From Mesoterricola sediminis (GTDB taxonomy: Bacteria; Acidobacteriota; Holophagae; Holophagales; Holophagaceae), in the NCBI RefSeq assembly GCF_030295425.1, contig NZ_AP027081.1, positions 3,455,001 to 3,519,000 of the forward strand: a DNA stretch of 64,000 bases, written 5' to 3'. Shown in pieces: positions 33,701 through 41,233 of this stretch; position 1 is the stretch's first letter, and the number at the start of each line of letters is the position of its first letter. Both the position numbers and the translations under genes were made by a program. A model generated the notes under the pieces. It saw nothing but the letters and a program-made list of their open reading frames with translations. It was not told the origin of the DNA and did not search any database.

Positions 33701-34218
33701 GCCTTGAAGGCGCCGCCGGTGTAGCCGGTGGAGGGGACGTCGATGCGCAGGGAGGCGGTGCCGGCCTGGTGCTCGGCCGTGTCCACGGCCAGGGCGTTGC
33801 TGGAGCCGCCGAAGGGCACGAAGGTGACGTTCTTGGCGTAGGCGTCCGCGAAGACCGGGAAGTTGGTGGGGGCCACGTCCACGGTCGCGTCGGCGCTCTT
33901 GCCGCCCACGGTGGCCGAGACGGTGGCGGTGCCCGCGCCCACGCCGGAGACCAGGCCGCTGGCGGCGATGGTGGCGACGTTGGGGGCCCAGGCGGTGTAG
34001 GTGGCCTGGGTGGTGGCCGCCTCCGAGGTGCCGTCGCTGTAGTGGGCGGTGACGGTCAGCTGGGCCGTCTCGCCGGGGAACAGGGCGACGTGGGTGGGCG
34101 CCACGGAGACGAACGAGAGGGCACGCCCTCCCTTGGACGAGCTGCCGCAACCCAGCAGCCAGAACAGGGGCATCAAGGCCAGCAGCGCCAAGCTTGCCCG
34201 GAAGCGGGGGGTGGACAT
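30763..34218 (-). CDS. Multi-domain glycan-binding surface lipoprotein
   Basis: A 1,151-residue protein with a lipoprotein signal (lipobox L-L-G-C near residue 23) and AAAGGAG before the ATG at 34,218. In order: a BIG2-type Ig domain (about 35-115), a jelly-roll carbohydrate-binding-like domain (about 118-270), a second Ig domain (about 275-365), a further CBM-like domain (about 370-550), a bacterial Ig-like domain (about 555-655), and three similar jelly-roll repeats of about 165 residues at 661-830, 831-995 and 996-1151. Each repeat begins V-T-F-D, contains A-W-E-T-L-x-F-D-F and ends Y-Y/F-F-D-D-V/L-x-F. It is the first gene of the glucan-uptake operon and probably serves as the surface glucan-binding protein where other bacteria use SusD/E/F. 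Confidence 0.85.
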   Translation of the reverse strand: MSTPRFRASLALLALMPLFWLLGCGSSSKGGRALSFVSVAPTHVALFPGETAQLTVTAHYSDGTSEAATTQATYTAWAPNVATIAASGLVSGVGAGTATVSATVGGKSADATVDVAPTNFPVFADAYAKNVTFVPFGGSSNALAVDTAEHQAGTASLRIDVPSTGYTGGAFKAATAQNLSLYNAVTFWVKASKAATLNVAGLGNDGSNSDWAAEVANIPVTTAWVKQIIPIPNKAKLTSTTGLFHFAEGADEGAYSIWLDDIRYEKLSAAELAAPTAATIAWAPAQVEISKTKSLGLTGTLTYATPAVTVSNVSLRWFDLASSNPAVATVDSTGLVSGLTLGTTDITATLAGINVTGSSTVTVITPVVPTTAPARPTVDPAKVISLLSKAYTNIPVDTWGTSWSNDGAGPNVTALTIGGDDVKKYANLKYVGVEFFAAGNAVDATNMTYLHVDVWTPDITKFGIKLVDFGANTVYGGGDDSESEVDLDATTTPALNAQKQWVSLDIPLANFGSLASRKHLSQLLFVGATPYGAGTVYVDNVYFHNSPFIDNTPPTLAITDNIAAATANGTVTFKFTFSESVGTSFTASSITVTGGTPGTLTKVSDTLYTLDVVPPPTTAGTITVTVPAGAFSDLAGNASLAAVSASQDYDTRIVMRQMDLPIVTFDAATVSYGLTDFGGVASSFAADPGNASNKVVKVVKPTTAQFWGGTTLSADGTLGFKHAIPFDATHTRINVRVYSPDAGTPVRLKVEDHTNSSVTCEAQVNTTVANAWETLVFDFASPVSGTAALDLAKTYDKASIFFNFNFGAGGTAMAADKTYYFDDVAFDHFTTVTFDDPAIAYGLTGFGGAEGSSIAADPANSANYVGKVVKAAGAQTWAGVTLGTGAANLALGRIPLGNGSTRMLVRAYSPAAGLKVKLKVENAADGTISCETDATTTAANAWETLVFDFANPSSGTAALNANAVYNKASIFFDFGNPGTGASYYFDDVTFDAFDGPVTFDNFLVAYTLAGFGGAEDATVAADPVVATNKALRIFKASGAQTWAGATVATGANFSIGRIPFGSGANNKFTVRVYSPAAGTQILLKVEDQGNNTVSCEKKVATTTANAWETLTFDFTGLFDAAKTYDKLSLFPDFGNAGTGVAFYFDDLTFVP

Positions 34219-34488
34219 GAGGTCTCCTTTAGATAGAAGCATTGCAGGCTTTGCATAACGGGTCGGTCTGACCTGCGCGCGGAAGGAAGGACCCACGCGA
34301 GGGGACCGCCGGATGGACCAGGCTCAAAGAGGACTGAAGCAGGTTGAATCATGAAAAATGATAAGTAAATGGTCTTTTTTTATTTTTTCAGGTAAGCTTT
34401 GGGGACCGCCGCAAAGCCCAGATTCTTCACAAAATGGCCAAAAATGCCCCTCCTTGACTGTCTGGCTTAGACAAGAAAGGATCATCAC
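34219..34488. promoter_or_regulatory. Divergent control region of the glucan locus
   Basis: 270 bases between the lipoprotein operon and the regulator gene. A direct repeat TTGCA-GGCT-TTGCA (34,242-34,255) lies close to the lipoprotein start, and an inverted repeat GTCT-N5-AGAC (34,460-34,472) lies close to the regulator start. The stretch 34,345-34,400 is strongly AT-rich. These are candidate sites for the XylR-like regulator; exact promoters are not clear. Confidence 0.45.
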
Positions 34489-35667
34489 ATGCCCCGAATC
34501 CGCCATATCGCCCTCCTGGTCCCCGCCTCGGGCGGCTACTCCCGGGGCGTCTGCCGCGGGGTGGCCACCTTCGCCCTGGACCGGGACGATTGGCTCATCT
34601 TTCCCTATGAGCGGGCGGAGTTCACCAAGCTCCCGCCCTGGCTGAAAAAGGGCCACATCGACGGGATCATCGGCTTCATCTCCAACCCGGACCTGGGCCG
34701 GCAGATCACCTCCCTGGGCGTGCCCATCGTGGATGTGCAGGGGGAGGGCAACTGCCCGGACTTCCCCTGGATCGACACGGACGCCGAGGTGGTGGCCGGT
34801 CTGGCCGAGGACTTCTTCACCCAGGCCGGCTTCGCGCACTTCGCCTTCTGCGGCTATCCGGGGGTGTTCTTCTCGGACCGGCGGTCGGACGCCTTCACGG
34901 GCCTGGTGCGGGGCAAGGGCGTGGAACCCCACGTGTACGAGCCCCCGCCCCGGGTGACCACGACGATCCGCAACCAGTTCCGGGAAATGCGGGGCCTGGA
35001 GTACGAGCCGGCCTTGGCGGCCTGGCTGGCGCGCCTCCCCAAGCCCGTGGCCATCCTGGCCTGCAACGACACCCGGGGCCAGCAGATCATCACCGCCTGC
35101 CGGGACCTGGGGATCTCCATGCCGGCCGACGTGTCGGTCATGGGCGTGGACAACGACGAGATCCTCTGCCGCCTGTGCCGGCCGACCCTCACCAGCATCG
35201 CCCCGGACACGGAGGGCATCGGCATCCTGGCCGGCCGGCTCCTCAACGCCATCCTGGAGGGGGAGGCGGTGGAACCCCGCCTGTACAAGCAGCCGCCCCT
35301 GCGTGTGGTGGAGCGGGAATCCACGGATGTGACGACGGCCCAGAACCCCCTGGTGCTGGCGGCCTCCCGGGTGATCCGGGACCGGGCCTGCCGGGGGATC
35401 TCGGTGGAACAGGTGTGCGAGTTGGCGGGCTGCTCCCGCTCGACCCTGGACGGCCTGTTCAAGAAGCACCTGGGCCGCTCCATCGCCGGTGAAATGGTGC
35501 GGGTGCGCCTGGGCACGGCCATGCGCCTGCTCGAGAACACGACCCTGACCCTGGACGAGATCGCCACGGCCTGCGGCTTCCAGTCGGCCACCTACTTCTG
35601 CCGGTTCTTCAAGCGGGAGAGCGGCTCAACGCCCGCCCAGTACCGCAGCGCCCAGGCCCTCCGCTGA
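34489..35667 (+). CDS. XylR-like regulator (LacI-type sensor domain with AraC HTH)
   Basis: A 392-residue transcription factor. Residues 1-280 are a periplasmic-binding-protein fold as in LacI effectors (S-V-M-G-V-D-N-D-E-I-L-C and L-T-S-I-A-P-D-T). The last 100 residues are an AraC double HTH (S-V-E-Q-V-C-E-L-A-G-C-S-R-S-T-L, then L-D-E-I-A-T-A-C-G-F-Q-S-A-T-Y-F-C-R-F-F-K-R). The order sensor-then-AraC matches XylR of E. coli, an activator. It stands divergent to the uptake operon and upstream of the glycosidase genes, so it probably turns both on in response to a glucan-derived sugar. No N-terminal LacI HTH is present. Confidence 0.92.
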   Translation: MPRIRHIALLVPASGGYSRGVCRGVATFALDRDDWLIFPYERAEFTKLPPWLKKGHIDGIIGFISNPDLGRQITSLGVPIVDVQGEGNCPDFPWIDTDAEVVAGLAEDFFTQAGFAHFAFCGYPGVFFSDRRSDAFTGLVRGKGVEPHVYEPPPRVTTTIRNQFREMRGLEYEPALAAWLARLPKPVAILACNDTRGQQIITACRDLGISMPADVSVMGVDNDEILCRLCRPTLTSIAPDTEGIGILAGRLLNAILEGEAVEPRLYKQPPLRVVERESTDVTTAQNPLVLAASRVIRDRACRGISVEQVCELAGCSRSTLDGLFKKHLGRSIAGEMVRVRLGTAMRLLENTTLTLDEIATACGFQSATYFCRFFKRESGSTPAQYRSAQALR

Positions 35668-35785
35668 GGGGCCAGGAAAGAACATCCCGCGTTTACGAAA
35701 AAAGACTATAGGACGTCCCCCTTTCACTTGGCACCCTGGTTCGGCCCCTTCCCCCGCTGACAGCCAGGCAATCCCCGGAGTTCCC

Positions 35786-36631
35786 ATGAAAGCCGTCTTC
35801 GCTCTTCCCTTCGCCCTGTCGCTGGCCCTGGCCTGCGGCGGGGGGTCCACCTCCACCGGTGGGAATAACAACAACAACAATGGCACCGGCACCTGGGTCC
35901 TGAGCTGGAGCGACGAGTTCAACGGGGCCGACGGCAGCGCGCCCGACAGCTCCAAGTGGGCCTTCGACGTGGGCGGCAACGGCTGGGGCAACAACGAACT
36001 GGAGACGTACACCAGCCGGTCCACCAACGCCCAGATCACCGGCGGCAACCTGGTGATCACGGCCCAGGCCGAAACGTTCACGGGCACGGACGGCATCACC
36101 CGGTCCTACACCTCCGCCCGCCTCAAGACCCAGGGCCTGTTCTCCCAGGCCAACGGGCGCTTCGAGGCCCGCATCAAGGTCCCCACGGGCAAGGGCATCT
36201 GGCCGGCCTTCTGGATGCTGGGCACCGATCTGGCCAACAACCCCTGGCCCGCCTGCGGGGAAGTGGACATCGCCGAAGTGGTCGGCCAGCAGCCCTCCAC
36301 CGTGTGGGGCACCCTGCACGGCCCCGGGTACTCGGGCGGCAACGGCCTCTCCGCCAGCAAGACCCTGACCTCCGGGAAGCTCTCGGACGACTACCACGTC
36401 TACGCGGTGGAGTGGGAGAACACGACGATCCGCTTCTACCTGGACGACACCCTCTACGCGACCCGCACCTCGGCCGAGGTGCCCACGGGCGGGCTCTGGG
36501 TCTTCGATCACCCCTTCTTCCTCATCCTGAACGTGGCCGTGGGCGGCAACTGGCCCGGCAGCCCCGACGGGAGCACCACCTGGCCCCAGAAGATGTACGT
36601 GGACTACGTGCGGGTCTACCGCCGCTCCTAG
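35786..36631 (+). CDS. GH16 endo-beta-1,3-glucanase (laminarinase-like) lipoprotein
   Basis: A 281-residue enzyme with a lipoprotein signal peptide (lipobox L-A-L-A-C, Cys17) and a Ser/Gly/Asn linker that includes a run of six Asn. The GH16 jelly roll follows from about residue 36. The active-site motif E-V-D-I-A-E has nucleophile E159 and acid/base E164, the spacing of the laminarinase-type GH16. Further landmarks are G-R-F-E-A-R-I-K and W-P-A-F-W-M-L-G. As a surface or periplasmic lipoprotein it likely makes the first cuts in beta-1,3-glucan. It is followed ten bases later by the next glycosidase gene. Confidence 0.93.
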   Translation: MKAVFALPFALSLALACGGGSTSTGGNNNNNNGTGTWVLSWSDEFNGADGSAPDSSKWAFDVGGNGWGNNELETYTSRSTNAQITGGNLVITAQAETFTGTDGITRSYTSARLKTQGLFSQANGRFEARIKVPTGKGIWPAFWMLGTDLANNPWPACGEVDIAEVVGQQPSTVWGTLHGPGYSGGNGLSASKTLTSGKLSDDYHVYAVEWENTTIRFYLDDTLYATRTSAEVPTGGLWVFDHPFFLILNVAVGGNWPGSPDGSTTWPQKMYVDYVRVYRRS

Positions 36632-36641
36632 GAGGTCCGAC

Positions 36642-38234
36642 ATGAAGCGCTTCGTCCTTGGCCTGGCCCTGGCGGGTCAGTGCCTGGCCGGCGGCCTGGA
36701 AACCCGGGACGGCCGCTATCTCCTCGACGGCCATCCCTTCCTCCTGAACGCCCTGGGCTACGAGACCGGGGCCCGCCCGGGGGAGGCCCCCTACCAGAGC
36801 GCGGCCCGCGACCTGGGCCAGGTGGCGACGGACTTGGCGGTCATCAGGGCCGCGGGCTTCAACGGGATCCGGACCTGGTCCCAGCTGAGCGAGCCGGAGC
36901 TGAAGCTCGTCCAGGCCTCGGGGCTGAAGGCGGTCTACGGCATCTGGCTCAAGCCCGACGAGGACTTCGCCGACCCGGCCGTGGTGGCCCGGGACCTGGA
37001 CCTGGTGCGGCGCACCGTGGCCTGGACGCGGAAGTACGACTGCGTCGTCACCTACCTGGTCATGAACGAGCCCATGCCCGAGCACATCCGCAAGGTGGGC
37101 GCCCAGGCCACGAAGGACCTCTGGATGAAGGTCCAGGCCCTCATCCACGAACTGCACCCGGGGGTGCCCGTCACCATCTCCGGCAATTCGGCCATCACGG
37201 AGTGGGTGGACATGGGGATCTTCGACGTGCGGGCCCGGAACGCCTACGACTACCATGACAGCGCCAACTTCACCCACGGCTTCGCGGAGGCCCAGCGGAT
37301 GCTGGCGGGCGCCGACGGCAAGCCCGCCCTGCTCACGGAGTTCGGCCGGTCCGTCTCGGGCCGGGGCCAGGGCCTCTACGGGGGCAACACGCTGCGCCAG
37401 CAGGCCGATTCGGTGCTCCAGTCCTATCGGGACTTCCTGGACGCGGGCGGGGCCGGGCTCTGCCCCTTCTACTACGCCGACGGCTGGTGGAAGGCGGGCA
37501 ACCCCGCCGTGCACGACGACGAGGCCGAGGAGTGGTTCGGCTTCCTCGGGTTCGCCGACCTCAAGGACACCGTGGGCCGGCCGCGGCCCGTGTGGCACGC
37601 CCTGGCCCAGTACAACCAGGCCCTCGTGGCCTCGCCCCGGAACCACGCCTTCTACCTGAACGCGGTGCCCCTGGAGGCCCACTGCCTGCCCGGGGTCCGC
37701 AAGGTCCGGGTCCTCCACCGGGACCGGGTGCTCCTGGAGACGGCCCCCGACGCCCGGGGCCTGGCCCGGGGCGAGCTGCGCTTCCCCGGCGAGGGCCTCG
37801 CGGACCGGGAGCTGGTGGTGGAGGCCCTGGACGCCGCGGGCCGGGTGCTCAAGTGGGAATCCCTGGTCGTCCTCACCGGTCCCGAGCCGGTGGTGTGGCC
37901 TTCCCTGGAGCTCCGCACCGGCGTGGTGGACCTGACGGGCGCCGCCGAGGTGCCGGTGGAGGTCCGCCTGGGGGCGACGGGCCCCTTCAAGGTGGAGGGG
38001 GACCTGCGCTACGCCTTCTCCGCCCACAAGGGCTGGGAGCCCGGGGAGACCCGGAGCCGGCCGCTGGCGCCCGGCGGAACCCTCAAGGACACCTTCCGGG
38101 TCCCGGCGGACTGCCCCGTGGGGGCCGTCTACGCGGGCGTCGACGTGCGCTACGGCAAGTTCGTGAAGACCCTCACGGCCCGGCGCTTCCTCTACCCCGG
38201 CACCTGGGCGGACCCGCTGCGGGTGAAGGAATGA
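36642..38234 (+). CDS. GH5/GH2-like TIM-barrel glycosidase, exported
   Basis: A 530-residue protein with a signal peptide (ending C-L-A-G). The barrel opens with the GH2_C-like phrase Y-L-L-D-G-H-P-F-L-L-N-A-L-G-Y. Likely catalytic residues are E143 in V-M-N-E-P (acid/base) and E233 in L-L-T-E-F-G (nucleophile), as in clan GH-A. A C-terminal 190-residue beta-rich part (from about 340) is likely an Ig-like or CBM-like domain. The family within the clan cannot be fixed by eye; substrate is inferred to be a beta-glucan. The gene overlaps the next by four bases (ATGA). Confidence 0.82.
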   Translation: MKRFVLGLALAGQCLAGGLETRDGRYLLDGHPFLLNALGYETGARPGEAPYQSAARDLGQVATDLAVIRAAGFNGIRTWSQLSEPELKLVQASGLKAVYGIWLKPDEDFADPAVVARDLDLVRRTVAWTRKYDCVVTYLVMNEPMPEHIRKVGAQATKDLWMKVQALIHELHPGVPVTISGNSAITEWVDMGIFDVRARNAYDYHDSANFTHGFAEAQRMLAGADGKPALLTEFGRSVSGRGQGLYGGNTLRQQADSVLQSYRDFLDAGGAGLCPFYYADGWWKAGNPAVHDDEAEEWFGFLGFADLKDTVGRPRPVWHALAQYNQALVASPRNHAFYLNAVPLEAHCLPGVRKVRVLHRDRVLLETAPDARGLARGELRFPGEGLADRELVVEALDAAGRVLKWESLVVLTGPEPVVWPSLELRTGVVDLTGAAEVPVEVRLGATGPFKVEGDLRYAFSAHKGWEPGETRSRPLAPGGTLKDTFRVPADCPVGAVYAGVDVRYGKFVKTLTARRFLYPGTWADPLRVKE

Positions 38235-39799
38235 GGGCCCGGGCGGCGGTGTTCGGGCTCGCGGCCCTGGCCCTGGCGGGCCAGGCCCCCTTCGTCCAGA
38301 CCACGGCCGCCGGCGACCGCCTCCGGCCCCTGCCGGCGCCCCGGTTCCGCCGCGGCGCCCCGCCCCCGGGACCCGCCGTCGCCGTCCGCCTCGGGGAGCC
38401 CCGCCAGACGGTGGAGGGTTTCGGCGGCGCCCTGACCGAGGCCTCGGCCTGGGTCCTGGCCCAGCTCCCTCCCGCGCGGCGCCAGGAGGTGCTGGACCTG
38501 TGCTTCGGGCCCGGCGGGGCGGGTTTCACCCTGGCCCGGGTGCCCGTGGGGGCCTGCGATTTCAGCGTGGAGGGGCGCTGGTCGTACGACGACCACCCGG
38601 GGGACGAGGCCCTCGCGCACTTCTCCATCGAGCCCGACCGGCGCGGTTTCAAGGACGCCCGGGATCCGGCCTACGCCCTCCTGCCCCTGGTGAAGGACGC
38701 CCTGGCCCGGGAGCCCGGGCTGCGCCTCGTGGCGAGCCCGTGGACGGCCCCGGCCTGGATGAAGGACAACGGGGCCTGGTACGGGGAGGGCCGCGGCGGC
38801 GCCCTGCTGCCCCGGCACTACGACACCTTCGCGCGCTACATGGTGCGCTACCTCCAGGCCTACCGGGACGAGGGCGTCCCCATCTGGGCCGTGACCCCGG
38901 AGAACGAGCCCGGCGGCAACGGCGGCCAGTGGGAGAGCATGGAGTTCACGCCGGAGGCCCTCTCGGACTACATCGGCCTCCATCTGGGCCCCCGCCTGAA
39001 GGCGGCGGGCTTCGGTGGCGTCAGGATCATCCAGTACGACCACAACCGGGACGCCGCCGCGGTGCGGTTCACGGAGGCCGCCCTGAAGGGGCCCGCGGCG
39101 CCCTATGTGTGGGGCACCGGGGTGCACTGGTACGAGCGGACCCGGGACGCGGGCGCGGACGTCCTGGACCGGCTCCGGGCCCTCGCGCCCCAGTGGACGC
39201 TGCTCCACACCGAGGGCTGCGTCGACGCCCTCGCCGACGAGGTCAACGCGCCCGGGGGGAGGTTCCTGGGCTGGCGGAACGACGCCTGGTGGTGGACCGC
39301 CGGGGCCGCGGACTGGGGCCACCGCTGGGCCCCCGAGGCGGACCGGGCCGACCATCCCCTCTACGCCCCGGCCCTGCGCTACGCCCGGGACATGCTGACC
39401 GGGCTGAACCACGGCCTCGCCGGCTGGATCGACTGGAACATCGTCCTGGACCGCCGGGGCGGCCCCAACCACGTGGGCAACGTCTGCGGCGCGCCCGTGA
39501 TGGTGGACACGGCGGCGGGGGAGGTCTACGTCACGCCCCTCCACCCGGTGCTGGCCCACCTGAGCCGCTACTTCCGCCCCGGCGACCGCGTGCTCGCGGT
39601 GGACGCGGGGGGCGGGCTCCTCGCCGCCGCGGCCCGGGACGGCGCCCACCTGAAGGTGGTGATCCACAACCCCGGGGATGCGCCGGTGGCCTACGCCCTG
39701 CGGGCCGGCCGGGCCTGGGCGAGGGTGGCCATCCCGGGACGGGCGATCCAGTCCGTGCGGGTCCCGCTGCGGGGCCTGGATGGCCCGCGGAAGCGGTGA
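38231..39799 (+). CDS. GH30 glycosidase (beta-1,6-glucanase/glucosylceramidase-like), exported
   Basis: A 522-residue enzyme with a signal peptide (A-L-A-L-A-G-Q-A). The phrase T-V-E-G-F-G-G-A-L-T-E-A near residue 60 is a GH30 hallmark. The acid/base is E226 in V-T-P-E-N-E-P and the nucleophile E328 in L-L-H-T-E-G-C. The C-terminal part is the beta-sandwich typical of the family. GH30_3 enzymes hydrolyse beta-1,6-glucan, and laminarin carries beta-1,6 branches, so a debranching role fits the locus. Translationally coupled to the preceding gene. Confidence 0.9.
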   Translation: MRARAAVFGLAALALAGQAPFVQTTAAGDRLRPLPAPRFRRGAPPPGPAVAVRLGEPRQTVEGFGGALTEASAWVLAQLPPARRQEVLDLCFGPGGAGFTLARVPVGACDFSVEGRWSYDDHPGDEALAHFSIEPDRRGFKDARDPAYALLPLVKDALAREPGLRLVASPWTAPAWMKDNGAWYGEGRGGALLPRHYDTFARYMVRYLQAYRDEGVPIWAVTPENEPGGNGGQWESMEFTPEALSDYIGLHLGPRLKAAGFGGVRIIQYDHNRDAAAVRFTEAALKGPAAPYVWGTGVHWYERTRDAGADVLDRLRALAPQWTLLHTEGCVDALADEVNAPGGRFLGWRNDAWWWTAGAADWGHRWAPEADRADHPLYAPALRYARDMLTGLNHGLAGWIDWNIVLDRRGGPNHVGNVCGAPVMVDTAAGEVYVTPLHPVLAHLSRYFRPGDRVLAVDAGGGLLAAAARDGAHLKVVIHNPGDAPVAYALRAGRAWARVAIPGRAIQSVRVPLRGLDGPRKR

Positions 39800-39866
39800 G
39801 CCCGGCCCTGGACGGCCGGGGTCCCAGGTAGAATGGACCCCATCGTCTGGTGAAGGGAGGCAGGTC

Positions 39867-40928
39867 ATGGTGGGCAGGATGGCACTGGTCGCGGTGCTGG
39901 CCGCGGGGGCGCTGGGGGCGCAGGGCGTCTCGCGGGAGACCGCGTCGCGGTTCGCGGGGCACGTGCTCGTGTCGGTGGACCGGGAGTACCCCAACAAGCT
40001 GGACCACACGATGGCGGGCCCCCAGGACGTGCGCGGGCCCAAGGACCTGCATCCGGCCTTCTACGGCTGCTTCGACTGGCATTCCTCCGTCCATGGCCAC
40101 TGGATGCTGGCCCGCGTCCTGCGGACCCACCCCGCCCTGCCCGAGGCCGCGGGGATCCGCCGGGTCTTCGACGCCCACTTCGCCCCCGCCGCGGTGAAGG
40201 CCGAGGTGGACTACTTCCGGAGCCCGGGACACCGGGGCTTCGAGCGCACCTACGGCTGGGCCTGGCTCCTCAAGCTCCAGGCGGAGCTGCGCACCTGGGA
40301 CAGCCCGGAGGGCCGGCGCTGGGCCGACCAGCTCCAGCCCCTGGCGGACGCGGTGGCCGCGGAGCTGCGCGCCTTCCTGCCCAAGCTCACCTACCCCAAC
40401 CGCACCGGGGTACACCCCAACACGGCCTTCACCCTCTCCCTGGCCCTGGACTACGCCAAGGCCGCCCAGGACGGCCCCCTGCAGGCGCTGCTGACGGAGC
40501 GGGCCCGCGCCTACTACGGCCGGGACCGGCAGGGACCCCTGGCCTGGGAGCCCGGCGGCGAGGACTTCATCTCCCCCTGCCTGGAGGAGGCGGCGCTCAT
40601 GGGCAAGGTCCTGCCGCCCGCCGAGTTCCGGCCCTGGCTGGAGGGCTTCCTGCCCGGGCTTCTCAAGGGAGCGGTGCCCCGGCCGGCCCACGTGTCGGAC
40701 CGCACCGATCCCCGGATCGTGCACCTGGACGGCCTCAACCTGAGCCGGGCCCGGTGCCTGCGGGAGATCGCGGCCGGCCTTCCCCCCCGCGACGCCCGGC
40801 GCAAGGCCCTGCTGGTCTCCGCCCAGGCCCACGAGGAGGCCGCCCTGCCCCACGTCCTCAACGGCAACTACGAGGGCGACCACTGGCTGGCCACCTTCGC
40901 GGTGCGGATGATGGAGGCCCCGCGCTAG
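39867..40928 (+). CDS. DUF2891 family protein, exported
   Basis: A 353-residue protein with a signal peptide (to about residue 19, A-L-G-A-Q-G) and GGGAGG before the ATG. The DUF2891 pattern is visible: H-P-A-F-Y-G-C-F-D-W-H-S-S-V-H-G-H-W, then T-Y-G-W-A-W-L-L-K-L and N-G-N-Y-E-G-D-H-W-L-A-T-F. The helix-rich fold and the conserved His/Asp/Trp residues resemble (alpha/alpha)-barrel sugar enzymes, but no activity is established for the family as far as I know. It follows the GH30 gene by 67 bases and may share its transcript. Confidence 0.85.
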   Translation: MVGRMALVAVLAAGALGAQGVSRETASRFAGHVLVSVDREYPNKLDHTMAGPQDVRGPKDLHPAFYGCFDWHSSVHGHWMLARVLRTHPALPEAAGIRRVFDAHFAPAAVKAEVDYFRSPGHRGFERTYGWAWLLKLQAELRTWDSPEGRRWADQLQPLADAVAAELRAFLPKLTYPNRTGVHPNTAFTLSLALDYAKAAQDGPLQALLTERARAYYGRDRQGPLAWEPGGEDFISPCLEEAALMGKVLPPAEFRPWLEGFLPGLLKGAVPRPAHVSDRTDPRIVHLDGLNLSRARCLREIAAGLPPRDARRKALLVSAQAHEEAALPHVLNGNYEGDHWLATFAVRMMEAPR

Positions 40929-40932
40929 CGCA

Positions 40933-41047
40933 GGTAGATCGAATCACCGGAACCGCGTTGTTCCGATCCTTCGTGCTGGCGAGGGTGAGTAAAAAACCCG
41001 TACGCCGAGAGCGCCGGGACGCGGAGTCACGCGGAGTCAGCTTCGCG
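40933..41047 (+). repeat. 115-bp direct repeat, copy A
   Basis: Begins GGTAGATCGAATCACCGG and ends CTTCGCG. It is identical to 41,119-41,233 apart from one base; similarity goes on for about 50 bases further. The period is 186 bp. It starts five bases after the DUF2891 stop codon. Confidence 0.93.
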
Positions 41048-41118
41048 GTTCAGCGCGCCGACCCACACCACCCAGGCCCTGGCCCTCAAGCGCCTCCTGA
41101 CCCAGCTGGGCTCGTGTC

Positions 41119-41233
41119 GGTAGATCGAATCACCGGAACCGCGTTGTTCCGATCCTTCGTGCTGGTGAGGGTGAGTAAAAAACCCGTACGCCGAGAGCGC
41201 CGGGACGCGGAGTCACGCGGAGTCAGCTTCGCG
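41119..41233 (+). repeat. 115-bp direct repeat, copy B
   Basis: Second copy of the repeat at 40,933-41,047. It is also the outer part of the left arm of the long inverted repeat at 41,119-41,827. Confidence 0.93.

Noticed and set aside
19902-34236. Very long plus-strand open frames (over 1,000 codons) across 19,902-23,456, 26,656-29,907 and 30,556-34,236
   Set aside because: They are antisense to clearly recognisable genes, are rich in Gly, Val, Glu and Ala with no domains, and result from GC-rich third codon positions on the other strand.
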